Assembly: GCA_030152145.1 (NCBI GenBank)
Contig: JASLIL010000080.1
Coordinates: 1 to 17,704 of the forward strand
Source of the DNA: Tissierellales bacterium
GTDB taxonomy: Bacteria; Bacillota; Clostridia; Tissierellales; JASKZW01
Direction of reading: 5' to 3'
Length of the DNA: 17,704 nt
Shown: piece after piece, positions 1 through 6,781 of the stretch
Position numbering within the stretch: the stretch's first letter is position 1
Layout of the letters: every line of letters starts with the position of its first letter
Position numbers and translations under genes: made by a program
Notes under the pieces: generated by a model
Told to the model about the DNA's origin: nothing
The model's input: only the letters and a program-made list of their open reading frames with translations
The model's database searches: none

Positions 1-1386
1 AAGGGCCTCTAGAACAAGATCTCCCTTGTCGTTTAAAATTTCTACAAAGCTTGACCTGTCTATTACATCTATTATACCTATATCCTTAAAATCTACACCC
101 TCTATATTGGATATGGCCCCTACTATATCTCCTGGTCTCATCTTAGTTTTCTTTCCAGCGTTGATATGAAGCTTTGTTATTCCCTGGTTCAGCTTCTTGA
201 TCTTATCGTCCCTAGATAGAACTGGAGTTTTCATCATTTTTTCAAAGGCTTCTTCCTTGTCCCTATCTATATCTAGACTAGAAAGTGGAAGCTTATCTAT
301 ACTGTAGGACCTAAATTTTTCTATTAGTGAGAAGCTCTTAAGCTCATCTTGGTAAATTAGACTTAGGGCCCTTCCCTTTTCCTCCTGCCTACCTGTCCTT
401 CCTATTCTGTGGACATAGGCTTCCTTAGCTCTAGGGCATTCATAGTTTACTACAAGAGGTATCTTATCTATATGGATTCCCCTTCCCAAGACATCTGTGG
501 CTATAAGATATCTAAAGTCTCCTTCCTTAAAGGAGTCTAATATAGCCAGTCTGGCAGCCTGCTTCATATCACCATGAATCCTATTTACACTATAACCTTG
601 TGATTTCAAGCTGTCGTATATTCTGTTTACATTGTTTTTTGTATTGGTAAATATTATGGCCCTTTCTGCTGATTCATAAAGGAGTAGCTTTCTCAAGGCC
701 TCCATCCTGTCTTCATTCTCTAGGATTATTACCCTTTCCTCTATATTGCTGTGGCTAAGAGCTTCTGACTCTATTTCTATAAGCTCTCCATCCCTTATAT
801 AGTCTTCTGTTATGCTTAGGGTTTCCTTGTCCAAGGTGGCGGAAAAAAGCATTAGCTGTCTTTCGTCCCTTGTCTTATTTATAATTCTTATAACATCTTC
901 TAAAAATCCCATGGAGAAAAGCTCATCAGCCTCATCTATAACCAAATACTCCACCTGACTTAGATCTATAGTTTTTCTTTCAATATGGTCTAGGATTCTG
1001 CCTGGTGTTCCCACTACTATATGGGTCTTGGTCTTTAAATCCCTAACCTGCCTGTCCATTGGTGACTTGCCGTATATGGCCAGAGATTTTATCTTTTTAA
1101 ATCTGCCTATATTTTTTATATCCTCAGATATTTGAACTGCTAGTTCTCTTGTAGGAGTTATGACAAGACCTTGGGGTCTATTTTCCTCCCAGTCCAAACT
1201 GTCTATTATAGGTATGGCAAAACTAGCTGTCTTACCACTTCCTGTCTTGGACTTAACTATTAGATCCTGTCCTCTTAGGGCTACAGGTATAGCCTTTTTT
1301 TGTACCTCCGTTGGCTCCTTTAGACCCATCCTATCTAGGGCCTTTAAGACCCTTGGGTCTAGCTTAAATTTATCAAAACCATTCAT
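1..1386 (-). CDS. dbpA: DEAD-box ATP-dependent RNA helicase, DbpA/YxiN type (C-terminus cut by window edge)
   Basis: The frame is open from an ATG at 1386 to the left edge: 462 codons with no stop. All superfamily 2 helicase motifs are present: Walker A SKTGSGKT near residues 46-53, PTREL near 78-82, DEAD near 151-154, then SAT, and HRIGRTGR near the end of the second RecA domain. The last visible ~75 residues (KLHINAGKKTKMRPGDIVG, then a segment ending VEILNDKGD) resemble the RNA-binding domain of DbpA/YxiN, which targets these helicases to hairpin 92 of 23S rRNA during 50S assembly. YxiN is about 480 residues, so I expect roughly 15-20 to be missing. AAGGA lies 10 bases upstream of the start and a promoter sits just ahead, so the gene appears separate from the symporter gene upstream. 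The DEAD-box assignment is secure; the DbpA subfamily is an inference from the C-terminal domain. Confidence 0.93.
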   Translation of the reverse strand, partial: MNGFDKFKLDPRVLKALDRMGLKEPTEVQKKAIPVALRGQDLIVKSKTGSGKTASFAIPIIDSLDWEENRPQGLVITPTRELAVQISEDIKNIGRFKKIKSLAIYGKSPMDRQVRDLKTKTHIVVGTPGRILDHIERKTIDLSQVEYLVIDEADELFSMGFLEDVIRIINKTRDERQLMLFSATLDKETLSITEDYIRDGELIEIESEALSHSNIEERVIILENEDRMEALRKLLLYESAERAIIFTNTKNNVNRIYDSLKSQGYSVNRIHGDMKQAARLAILDSFKEGDFRYLIATDVLGRGIHIDKIPLVVNYECPRAKEAYVHRIGRTGRQEEKGRALSLIYQDELKSFSLIEKFRSYSIDKLPLSSLDIDRDKEEAFEKMMKTPVLSRDDKIKKLNQGITKLHINAGKKTKMRPGDIVGAISNIEGVDFKDIGIIDVIDRSSFVEILNDKGDLVLEAL

Positions 1387-1414
1387 CTATTCTCAATCCT
1401 TTCATTAAAGGAAT

Positions 1415-1443
1415 ATTTTATAGGAAAAAACTCATTTATACAA
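1415..1443 (-). promoter_or_regulatory. Predicted promoter of the DEAD-box helicase
   Basis: On the minus strand TTGTAT (1443-1438) and TAAAAT (1420-1415) are separated by 17 bases. Transcription would start near 1408, about 22 bases before the ATG. The -10 matches five of six consensus bases and the -35 only TTG. Its position just downstream of a terminator supports it. Confidence 0.5.
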
Positions 1444-1460
1444 GAATTCTTTACTTTAAG

Positions 1461-1498
1461 AAAACTCCCAAAAATCAAAATGGATTTCTGGGAGTTTT
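1461..1498 (-). terminator. Intrinsic terminator after the dicarboxylate/amino acid symporter
   Basis: Directly after the symporter stop codon, arms AAAACTCCCA and TGGGAGTTTT, extended by partly paired AAATC/GATTT, form a long hairpin. The T-rich arm serves as the tail on the minus strand. It separates the symporter from the helicase. Confidence 0.75.
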
Positions 1499-1499
1499 T

Positions 1500-2747
1500 C
1501 TAGTCCTTAAAAATTTGCCTGTCCAACTCCTTTTCAGCGTCTGCTATTATGGCTGTACAGACTGCATCTCCTGTAATATTAGTAACTGTCCTTCCCATGT
1601 CCACCAGCCTATCTATACCCATTATTAGCCCTATGCCTTCTATAGGCAACCCTACTGATTGTAAAACCATAGAAAGCATAATAGGACCTGCTCCTGGTAC
1701 ACCTGCTGTTCCTATAGAGGCTAGGGTGGCTGTTATAACAAGGGTTAGGATCATCTTAAAACTTAAGTCTATATTGTAGACCTGGGCTATAAAAAAAGTT
1801 GCCACTCCCTGCATTATAGCTGTTCCATCCATGTTTATAGTTGAGCCTAGGGGGATGGTGAAAGAGGCTATGCTCTTTGATATACCCAGCTTATTTTCTG
1901 CTGTATCCAGAGATAGAGGTATGGTAGCACTACTGCTAGCTGTTGAAAATCCCAAACTCATTACTGGAAAAAACTTTTTGTAAAAATTTCTTACTGGTAG
2001 GCCTGTTAAAAGCTTTAAAAGACCACCATATACAAGGACCATATGGATTATAAGTCCTAAGTAGGTTACAAGAACATAGTTTATAAGAGGTAGTACTGCC
2101 TTGTGGCCTACACTGGCAAAGGTTCTAGCCATAAGTCCAAAGACTCCTAAGGGTGCCATTAGCATAACTAATTCAACTAATTCTAAGACCAATTGGTTTA
2201 AGGCCTTAAAAACATCTACTATTATTCTTCCCTCTTCCTCTATTAGGGATAGGCCCACTCCCACAAGTATGGCAAATACTATTATTTGCAACATATTCCC
2301 CTCTACCATTGCCCTAAAGGGATTGCCTGGTATCATCTCATATATGATTTCAACCATAGGGGTTTTCTCACTAATACTAGTTTCAACTAGTTCCAGTTGC
2401 TCTAGGCTTAAATTGGATCCTGGCTTTAGGGCCCAGCCTAGAAACAAGGCTATAACTAAAGCCAGAGCTGTCGTTGCCATGTAAAATCCTATGGTCTTAA
2501 GTCCTATCCTGCCTAGTTTTTTTACATCTCCCATGCTGGCTACTCCATTTACCAGAGATACAAATACCAGGGGTACTACTAGCATCATTATGGATCTTAG
2601 AAAAACCTGGCCTAGTAGAAGGAATAGTCCATCTAAAAGAAAACTATCTCTTAACTGTCCTGCCGGCATAAGGTAAGCCAAGTTTCCTGCAATAGCTCCC
2701 AAGAATAGACCTATTAGAACCTTGTTTGTCAAATTTATCTTCTTCAT
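1500..2747 (-). CDS. Dicarboxylate/amino acid:cation symporter (DAACS family), probably glutamate/aspartate uptake
   Basis: The 415-residue length and hydrophobic pattern fit the GltP/GltT/Glt-Ph elevator transporters. Signatures appear in order: the serine-rich hairpin 1 tip TASSSAT (269-275), NMDGT in TM7 (305-309), the hairpin 2 tip GVPGAG (349-354), and TM8 DMGRTVTNITGD (383-394). By alignment with Glt-Ph, D383, R386, N390 and D394 correspond to D394, R397, N401 and D405. The arginine is the residue that contacts the side-chain carboxylate of acidic substrates, so glutamate or aspartate is more likely than neutral amino acids. The coupling ion, Na+ or H+, cannot be settled here. AGGAAGTG precedes the ATG. 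The gene has its own strong promoter and terminator, so it is probably monocistronic although it follows a regulator gene in the same direction. Confidence 0.93.
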   Translation of the reverse strand: MKKINLTNKVLIGLFLGAIAGNLAYLMPAGQLRDSFLLDGLFLLLGQVFLRSIMMLVVPLVFVSLVNGVASMGDVKKLGRIGLKTIGFYMATTALALVIALFLGWALKPGSNLSLEQLELVETSISEKTPMVEIIYEMIPGNPFRAMVEGNMLQIIVFAILVGVGLSLIEEEGRIIVDVFKALNQLVLELVELVMLMAPLGVFGLMARTFASVGHKAVLPLINYVLVTYLGLIIHMVLVYGGLLKLLTGLPVRNFYKKFFPVMSLGFSTASSSATIPLSLDTAENKLGISKSIASFTIPLGSTINMDGTAIMQGVATFFIAQVYNIDLSFKMILTLVITATLASIGTAGVPGAGPIMLSMVLQSVGLPIEGIGLIMGIDRLVDMGRTVTNITGDAVCTAIIADAEKELDRQIFKD

Positions 2748-2772
2748 ATTGTCACTTCCTGTCTATTATTTC

Positions 2773-2789
2773 GGAATCTATTATATTCC
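2773..2789. promoter_or_regulatory. Palindrome at the symporter transcription start, possible operator
   Basis: GGAAT (2773-2777) and ATTCC (2785-2789) are inverted around a 7-base centre. The element covers about +1 to +17 of the predicted symporter transcript, a classical repressor position. No protein is assigned; the neighbouring XRE regulator is one candidate. Short arms in AT-rich DNA can occur by chance. Confidence 0.35.
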
Positions 2790-2796
2790 TTAAAAT

Positions 2797-2825
2797 ATTA
2801 TAATACAGCTATTATAAGTAGTCAA
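2797..2825 (-). promoter_or_regulatory. Near-consensus promoter of the symporter gene
   Basis: On the minus strand TTGACT (2825-2820), a 17-base spacer and a perfect TATAAT (2802-2797) place the start near 2790, about 43 bases before the ATG. This is the best core promoter in the window. Confidence 0.8.
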
Positions 2826-2890
2826 CAGGATAGAAAACTTGTAAAATTAAGACTATTCTAAACCATTTTCCCCTTTCACGGACAGATGGT

Positions 2891-2912
2891 AGGGCTAGTC
2901 TTTTCTAGCCCT
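2891..2912. other. Stem-loop over the stop codon of the XRE regulator gene
   Basis: AGGGCTAG and CTAGCCCT form an 8-bp perfect stem around a 6-base loop that includes the stop codon at 2897-2895. No T-run follows on the minus strand, so it is not a convincing terminator for that gene. A T-rich stretch follows on the plus strand. It may stabilise the 3' end or allow read-through into the symporter. Confidence 0.4.
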
Positions 2913-3440
2913 CTTTTTCTCTACTATAAAGTACAGACCCAGACCTATAAATAAGGCCATGAAGCCTACTATAAAAGCATATCTCCCTAGGCTGTGCCAG
3001 ATGAAGGAAAAGAAGCTGCTCTTTGAATTTAGGTCTAGCCCACTTAGGTCAAAGCCCATTTCTCCTAGTTCTACTATTTCTCTTTTCTTTCTTAGGCCTA
3101 AACCCACTCCTGTACTAAAAACTATAAGTCCCCAGGAAGCCAAGATAAGCCCTAGCTTATTCCAGTGTCTCTCACAAAAATCCAATAGTCTGTCTAGGCC
3201 AGTTTCTTCCCTTATGTAGATTTTTTCCCCAGCTTCTTCCCTAGGATCTAGTCCTAAAAGCTGGTCTGTACTTAAATCAAAAACCTTTGAAAGCCCCACT
3301 AGCCTATCTAAATCTGGTATAGACAGCTCCTGTTCCCATTTTGATACAGCCTGCCTAGAAACATTTAATTTTTCTCCCAACTCCTCCTGGGACAGTCCCA
3401 GTTTTTTTCTTTCTATCCTAATTCTTTCTCCTATAGTCAT
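2895..3440 (-). CDS. XRE-family transcriptional regulator with two membrane helices
   Basis: Residues 1-65 form an HTH_3/Cro-C1 domain; the helix-turn-helix is near 17-38 (LSQEELGEKLNVSRQAVSKW), followed by a segment ending in STDQLLGL, typical of this fold. A linker leads to two predicted membrane segments, near 96-116 and 153-173, each followed by basic residues (RKKR, EKKRARK). This layout puts the DNA-binding domain in the cytosol, tethered to the membrane. Such HTH-2TM proteins are common in Firmicutes, but their signals are mostly unknown. AAGGAGGG lies close upstream of the ATG. It is upstream of and co-directional with the symporter gene, 147 bases away. Control of that gene, or of its own promoter, is plausible but unproven. 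There is no cysteine pair or ligand domain to suggest an inducer. Confidence 0.85.
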   Translation of the reverse strand: MTIGERIRIERKKLGLSQEELGEKLNVSRQAVSKWEQELSIPDLDRLVGLSKVFDLSTDQLLGLDPREEAGEKIYIREETGLDRLLDFCERHWNKLGLILASWGLIVFSTGVGLGLRKKREIVELGEMGFDLSGLDLNSKSSFFSFIWHSLGRYAFIVGFMALFIGLGLYFIVEKKRARKD

Positions 3441-3507
3441 CTAATCCCTCCTTACTTAAAGCCTAGACTTTTTTCTTATTTTTTTCTAGAAGCTTAGGAT
3501 TGAACTT

Positions 3508-3513
3508 TGTCAA
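3508..3513 (-). promoter_or_regulatory. Candidate -35 box for the XRE regulator gene
   Basis: A perfect TTGACA lies on the minus strand about 70 bases before the start codon. Seventeen bases downstream is only a poor -10 candidate, TCTAGA, so the promoter is weak or needs help. No better alternative was found between the gat terminator and the gene. Confidence 0.35.
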
Positions 3514-3545
3514 CTGCTGGTTGCATCCTCTAAAAATAGCCATTT

Positions 3546-3573
3546 AAAAAGAGGAAGTTACCTTCCTCTTTTT
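3546..3573 (-). terminator. Strong terminator of the pcrA-ligA-gatCAB operon
   Basis: Immediately after the gatB stop, AAAAAGAGGAAG and CTTCCTCTTTTT pair perfectly over 12 bp around a 4-base loop. The transcript ends in five U residues from the descending arm. This marks the 3' end of the operon. Confidence 0.88.
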
Positions 3574-4995
3574 CTATCTCTTATCTAATTCTTCCTTCAA
3601 TATCTTATTTACCATCTGAGGATTTGCCTTTCCACGGCTTTCCTTCATTACCTGGCCTACCAAGAATCCTAGGGCCCTATCCTTTCCATTCTTGTAGTCC
3701 TCTATGGATTGTTGGTTTTTATCTAGGATAGTGTTTACCATTTCCAGTAGTTGGCCTTGGTCAGAAACTTGTATCAAGCCTTTTTCCTTAACTATGGTTC
3801 CAGGCTTTTCTCCAGTTTCAAACATATCTCTAAGAACCTTCTTACCTACATTATTGCTGATCTTGTCTTCCTCTACCAATTTTATAAGCTCTACTAGGTC
3901 CTCTGTTGAAAACTTAAGATCACTAAAGTGAATTTCCTCTTCCTTAACCCTTCTTAGAACATCTCCCATAACCCAGTTACTTAAAGTCTTGTAGTCATGA
4001 TAGTTTTTCCCTAGCTCTTCAAAGTAGTCTGCCAACTCCTGATCTTGAGTTAGTACATCTGCATCATAGGCTGGAAGCTTATATTGATCCATAAATCTTT
4101 CCATTTTTTCCTCTGGTAGCTCTGGAAGTTCTTCCCTTATCTCATCTATCCAAGTCTCTGATATCTTTATAGGTAGAATATCTGCCTCTACTCCATATCT
4201 GTAGTCAGTTTCATGAGCTTTTTCTCTCATCTGGATGGTTTCAAGGGCTAGTTCATCCCAGCGTCTAGTGTCCTTAACAGTGTTTTCTCCCTTTTCCAGA
4301 AGCTCTCTGTGTCTTTTCTCCTCATATTCCATAGCCCTTACTGCTGCGCTAAAGGAGTTAAGGTTCTTTATCTCTGATATGTTGGATTTAAGGGATCTTT
4401 CCTCGTCTACTATGTTAATGTTAACATCGCATCTTAGGGAACCTTCCTCCATTTTACAGTCTGAAACTCCTATATATTCCAGGGTTTTCTTTAGCTTTTC
4501 TAGGAATAACCTAGCTTCTTCTGGGCTGTTCATATCTGGTCTTGAAACAATCTCTATTAGAGGCACTCCTGCCCTGTTGTAGTCTAAAAGAGAGTCTCCT
4601 CCTTCAGTGTGAATTGACTTACCTGTATCTTCTTCTATGTGAATTCTCTCTATTCTAACCTTCTTACCATCCTCTAGCTCTATGTGTCCATTACTGCATA
4701 TTGGTAGGTTGTCCTGAGAGATTTGGAAGCCTTTTACCAGGTCTGGATAGAAGTAGTTTTTCCTATCCATCTTTGTTTCTCTTGCTATGTCACAGTTAAA
4801 TGCAAGGCCTGCCATTATAGCATATTCTACAACAGCCTTGTTTAGTACTGGTATAGATCCAGGTAGCCCCAGGCAAACTGGACAGGTGTGAGTGTTACTG
4901 TCTCCACCAAACTCGTTTATACAACTACAGAAAATCTTAGTTTTAGTTTTTAGCTCTACGTGAATTTCAAGTCCTATTATAGTTTTAAAGGCCAT
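3574..4995 (-). CDS. gatB: Aspartyl/glutamyl-tRNA(Asn/Gln) amidotransferase subunit B
   Basis: GatB activates misacylated Glu-tRNA(Gln) (and in many species Asp-tRNA(Asn)) by ATP-dependent phosphorylation of the carboxylate and then amidates it with ammonia channelled from GatA. The 473-residue length is normal. The GLEIHVEL signature lies at 8-15. The zinc-type cysteines C23, C25, C38 and C41 sit in CSC and CPVC motifs. The catalytic cradle contains KMEEGSLRCDVN and DYNRAGVPLIEIV. From about residue 330 the helical tail and YqeY-like domain follow, ending in GKANPQMVNKILKEEL, which recognises the outer corner of the tRNA. The ATG shares one base with the gatA stop (TAATG), and AGGAGGTG lies inside the end of gatA, implying translational coupling and equal subunit output. 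It is the last gene of the operon. Confidence 0.98.
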   Translation of the reverse strand: MAFKTIIGLEIHVELKTKTKIFCSCINEFGGDSNTHTCPVCLGLPGSIPVLNKAVVEYAIMAGLAFNCDIARETKMDRKNYFYPDLVKGFQISQDNLPICSNGHIELEDGKKVRIERIHIEEDTGKSIHTEGGDSLLDYNRAGVPLIEIVSRPDMNSPEEARLFLEKLKKTLEYIGVSDCKMEEGSLRCDVNINIVDEERSLKSNISEIKNLNSFSAAVRAMEYEEKRHRELLEKGENTVKDTRRWDELALETIQMREKAHETDYRYGVEADILPIKISETWIDEIREELPELPEEKMERFMDQYKLPAYDADVLTQDQELADYFEELGKNYHDYKTLSNWVMGDVLRRVKEEEIHFSDLKFSTEDLVELIKLVEEDKISNNVGKKVLRDMFETGEKPGTIVKEKGLIQVSDQGQLLEMVNTILDKNQQSIEDYKNGKDRALGFLVGQVMKESRGKANPQMVNKILKEELDKR

Positions 4996-6413
4996 TATCT
5001 CTCACCTCCTAATATAGCTTCTATCTCTTCTGCTCCATTTAATAGAAGCGCGTCTTCAAAGTTATTGGCCATCAGTTGAATACCTGCTCCCAGACCATTT
5101 ACCTTTTCCATTGGTAGGGTGATAGCAGCTAGTCCTGCTAGGCTGGCTGGTACTGTAAAAGCATCTAGCTTGTAGCTGTTTTCCAGCTCTTCTTTATCTC
5201 CCAGCTTATGGGCTAGATCTGGGCTTGTAGGGCTTATTAGGATATCATAGTCTTCAAATACCCTATCAAAGTCAGCCTTTAAAAGTTGTCTAACCTTCAT
5301 GGCCTTTTCATAGTATCTATCTCTATTCTCTCTCTTAAGGCCATAGTTTCCAGCTATTATCCTTCTCTTTACTTCCTGACCCAGTCCTTCCTTTCTAGTC
5401 TTCTTGTAAAGTTGGTCTAGGCTTTCATAGTTGTCTGCCCTATAACCGTATCTTATACCGTCGTATCTAGCTAGGTTTCCACTGGCTTCTGCTGTATTTA
5501 TTAAAAAATAGGTGCTTACAGCATACTTAAAGTGAGGTATCTCTACTTGGTCAACAGATATTCCCTGGGTCTTAAGTTTTTCTAGGCTTCTTTCGAAGGC
5601 TAGTCTTAGGTCAGGATTCATCTCCATTTCCACAGCATCCTTAATAAGGGCAAATTTCAAGTCCTTCTTCTCTTCAAAATTCAACTTCTTATTTCCTATG
5701 GTTGTACTGTCCTTCTGATCCTCTCCTATAGCTAGGCTGGCTATAAGCTTTAGATCCTTAACATTATTTCCTATAAATCCAATTTGGTCTAGACCATTGG
5801 AAAGAGATATTAGGCCATATCTTGAAACTGCACCATAGCTAGGTTTCATTCCTAGACAGGAATTAAATCCAGCTGGCTGTCTCACAGACCCACCTGTGTC
5901 AGATCCTAGGGCAAAAGGAACCAAATTAGCTGCTACTGCTGCTGCAGAACCACTGCTACTTCCTCCTGGAACATAGTCCTTATTTAAAGGGTTCTTCACT
6001 GGTCCATAGATTGAACTTTCCCCAGTTGATCCCATGGCAAACTCATCTAGGTTAGTCTTACCAATTATTATAGCTCCCTCGCTTTTTAAAATCTCAACTA
6101 TGCTGGCATCATAGGGTGGAACAAAGTCCCCTAAAATTTTTGAAGCCGCTGTAGTTAAGATATCCTTAGTTACTATATTATCCTTTACTGCTATAGGTAG
6201 TCCTAGTAAACGACCTTCTAGCTCTCCTCTAGCAATTTTTTCATCTATTAGTCTAGCTTCTTCCAAAGCTTTTTCATTTATAGTTATAAAGGCATTTATA
6301 TCCTTATTCTTCTCTATATTTTCCAAGACAGTTTTTACTAGATCTTCAGCACTATAGCTTCCATCTATAATACCCTGTCTTATTCCCTCGATAGTCATTT
6401 CAGAAAAATTCAT
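4995..6413 (-). CDS. gatA: Aspartyl/glutamyl-tRNA(Asn/Gln) amidotransferase subunit A
   Basis: GatA is the glutaminase subunit that releases ammonia from glutamine for GatB. The 472 residues carry the amidase signature. The catalytic Ser-cisSer-Lys triad can be placed: K77 in IAVKDNI, S152 in GGSSSGSAAAV and nucleophile S176 in DTGGSVRQPAG; each is offset by two from the Staphylococcus aureus residues K79, S154 and S178. The C-terminal half has the usual RRIIAGNYGL and SPTSPDLAHKLG segments. GAGGTGA lies close upstream of the ATG, 12 bases after gatC, and the stop overlaps gatB. No truncation or missing catalytic residue is seen. The tRNA-Gln(TTG) gene at the right end of the window encodes one expected substrate, though whether the enzyme serves Gln, Asn or both here depends on which aminoacyl-tRNA synthetases the genome has. 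Confidence 0.98.
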   Translation of the reverse strand: MNFSEMTIEGIRQGIIDGSYSAEDLVKTVLENIEKNKDINAFITINEKALEEARLIDEKIARGELEGRLLGLPIAVKDNIVTKDILTTAASKILGDFVPPYDASIVEILKSEGAIIIGKTNLDEFAMGSTGESSIYGPVKNPLNKDYVPGGSSSGSAAAVAANLVPFALGSDTGGSVRQPAGFNSCLGMKPSYGAVSRYGLISLSNGLDQIGFIGNNVKDLKLIASLAIGEDQKDSTTIGNKKLNFEEKKDLKFALIKDAVEMEMNPDLRLAFERSLEKLKTQGISVDQVEIPHFKYAVSTYFLINTAEASGNLARYDGIRYGYRADNYESLDQLYKKTRKEGLGQEVKRRIIAGNYGLKRENRDRYYEKAMKVRQLLKADFDRVFEDYDILISPTSPDLAHKLGDKEELENSYKLDAFTVPASLAGLAAITLPMEKVNGLGAGIQLMANNFEDALLLNGAEEIEAILGGER

Positions 6414-6425
6414 TATCTCACCTCA

Positions 6426-6713
6426 CTAGTCCATTACATTAAGTAGTTTAAAGTAGCCATATTCACTTTCTGGTGCATTCTTTAAGGCATCTTCCTTTGA
6501 TAGGCTTTCCCCTACCTTATCTTCCCTTAAAACCTGCTGTCTATTGTTTATAAAGTAGGCTGGCTCAAGACCCTCTACATCTATATTCTCATATTCCCTA
6601 TCTATTTCTTGAAAAACCTTCTTAAGGTCCTCTAGATAAAGATCAACCTCTTCTTCATCTAGTTCTATCATAGACAGATCTGCTGCTTCTATTATATCTT
6701 CCCTAGAAATCAT
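6426..6713 (-). CDS. gatC: Aspartyl/glutamyl-tRNA(Asn/Gln) amidotransferase subunit C
   Basis: GatC is the small belt-like subunit that wraps the GatA-GatB interface and stabilises the complex. The sequence has the expected helical N-terminus (SREDIIEAADLSMIELDEEE), the conserved LRED near the middle, and NAPESEYGYFKL near the C-terminus. The longest reading would start at a GTG at 6719, but only one base would separate it from the AAGGAGGA ribosome site. The ATG at 6713 lies 7 bases from AAGGAGG and is chosen, giving 95 residues, normal for GatC. It follows ligA after a 68-base gap in which no convincing promoter or terminator is seen, and precedes gatA by 12 bases. Confidence 0.95.
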   Translation of the reverse strand: MISREDIIEAADLSMIELDEEEVDLYLEDLKKVFQEIDREYENIDVEGLEPAYFINNRQQVLREDKVGESLSKEDALKNAPESEYGYFKLLNVMD

Positions 6714-6781
6714 ATACACTCCTCCTTATCCATTCTATATTTTATCACTTTTATCCTAATATCCATAGCCTATATTCTAGA

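Noticed and set aside
1160..4582. Several plus-strand frames of 61-127 codons across the helicase, symporter, XRE and gatB genes
   Set aside because: All are complementary-frame shadows of strongly supported minus-strand genes.
6714..6781. Internal promoter between ligA and gatC
   Set aside because: A TAAAAT is present but no -35-like sequence lies 16-18 bases upstream of it.
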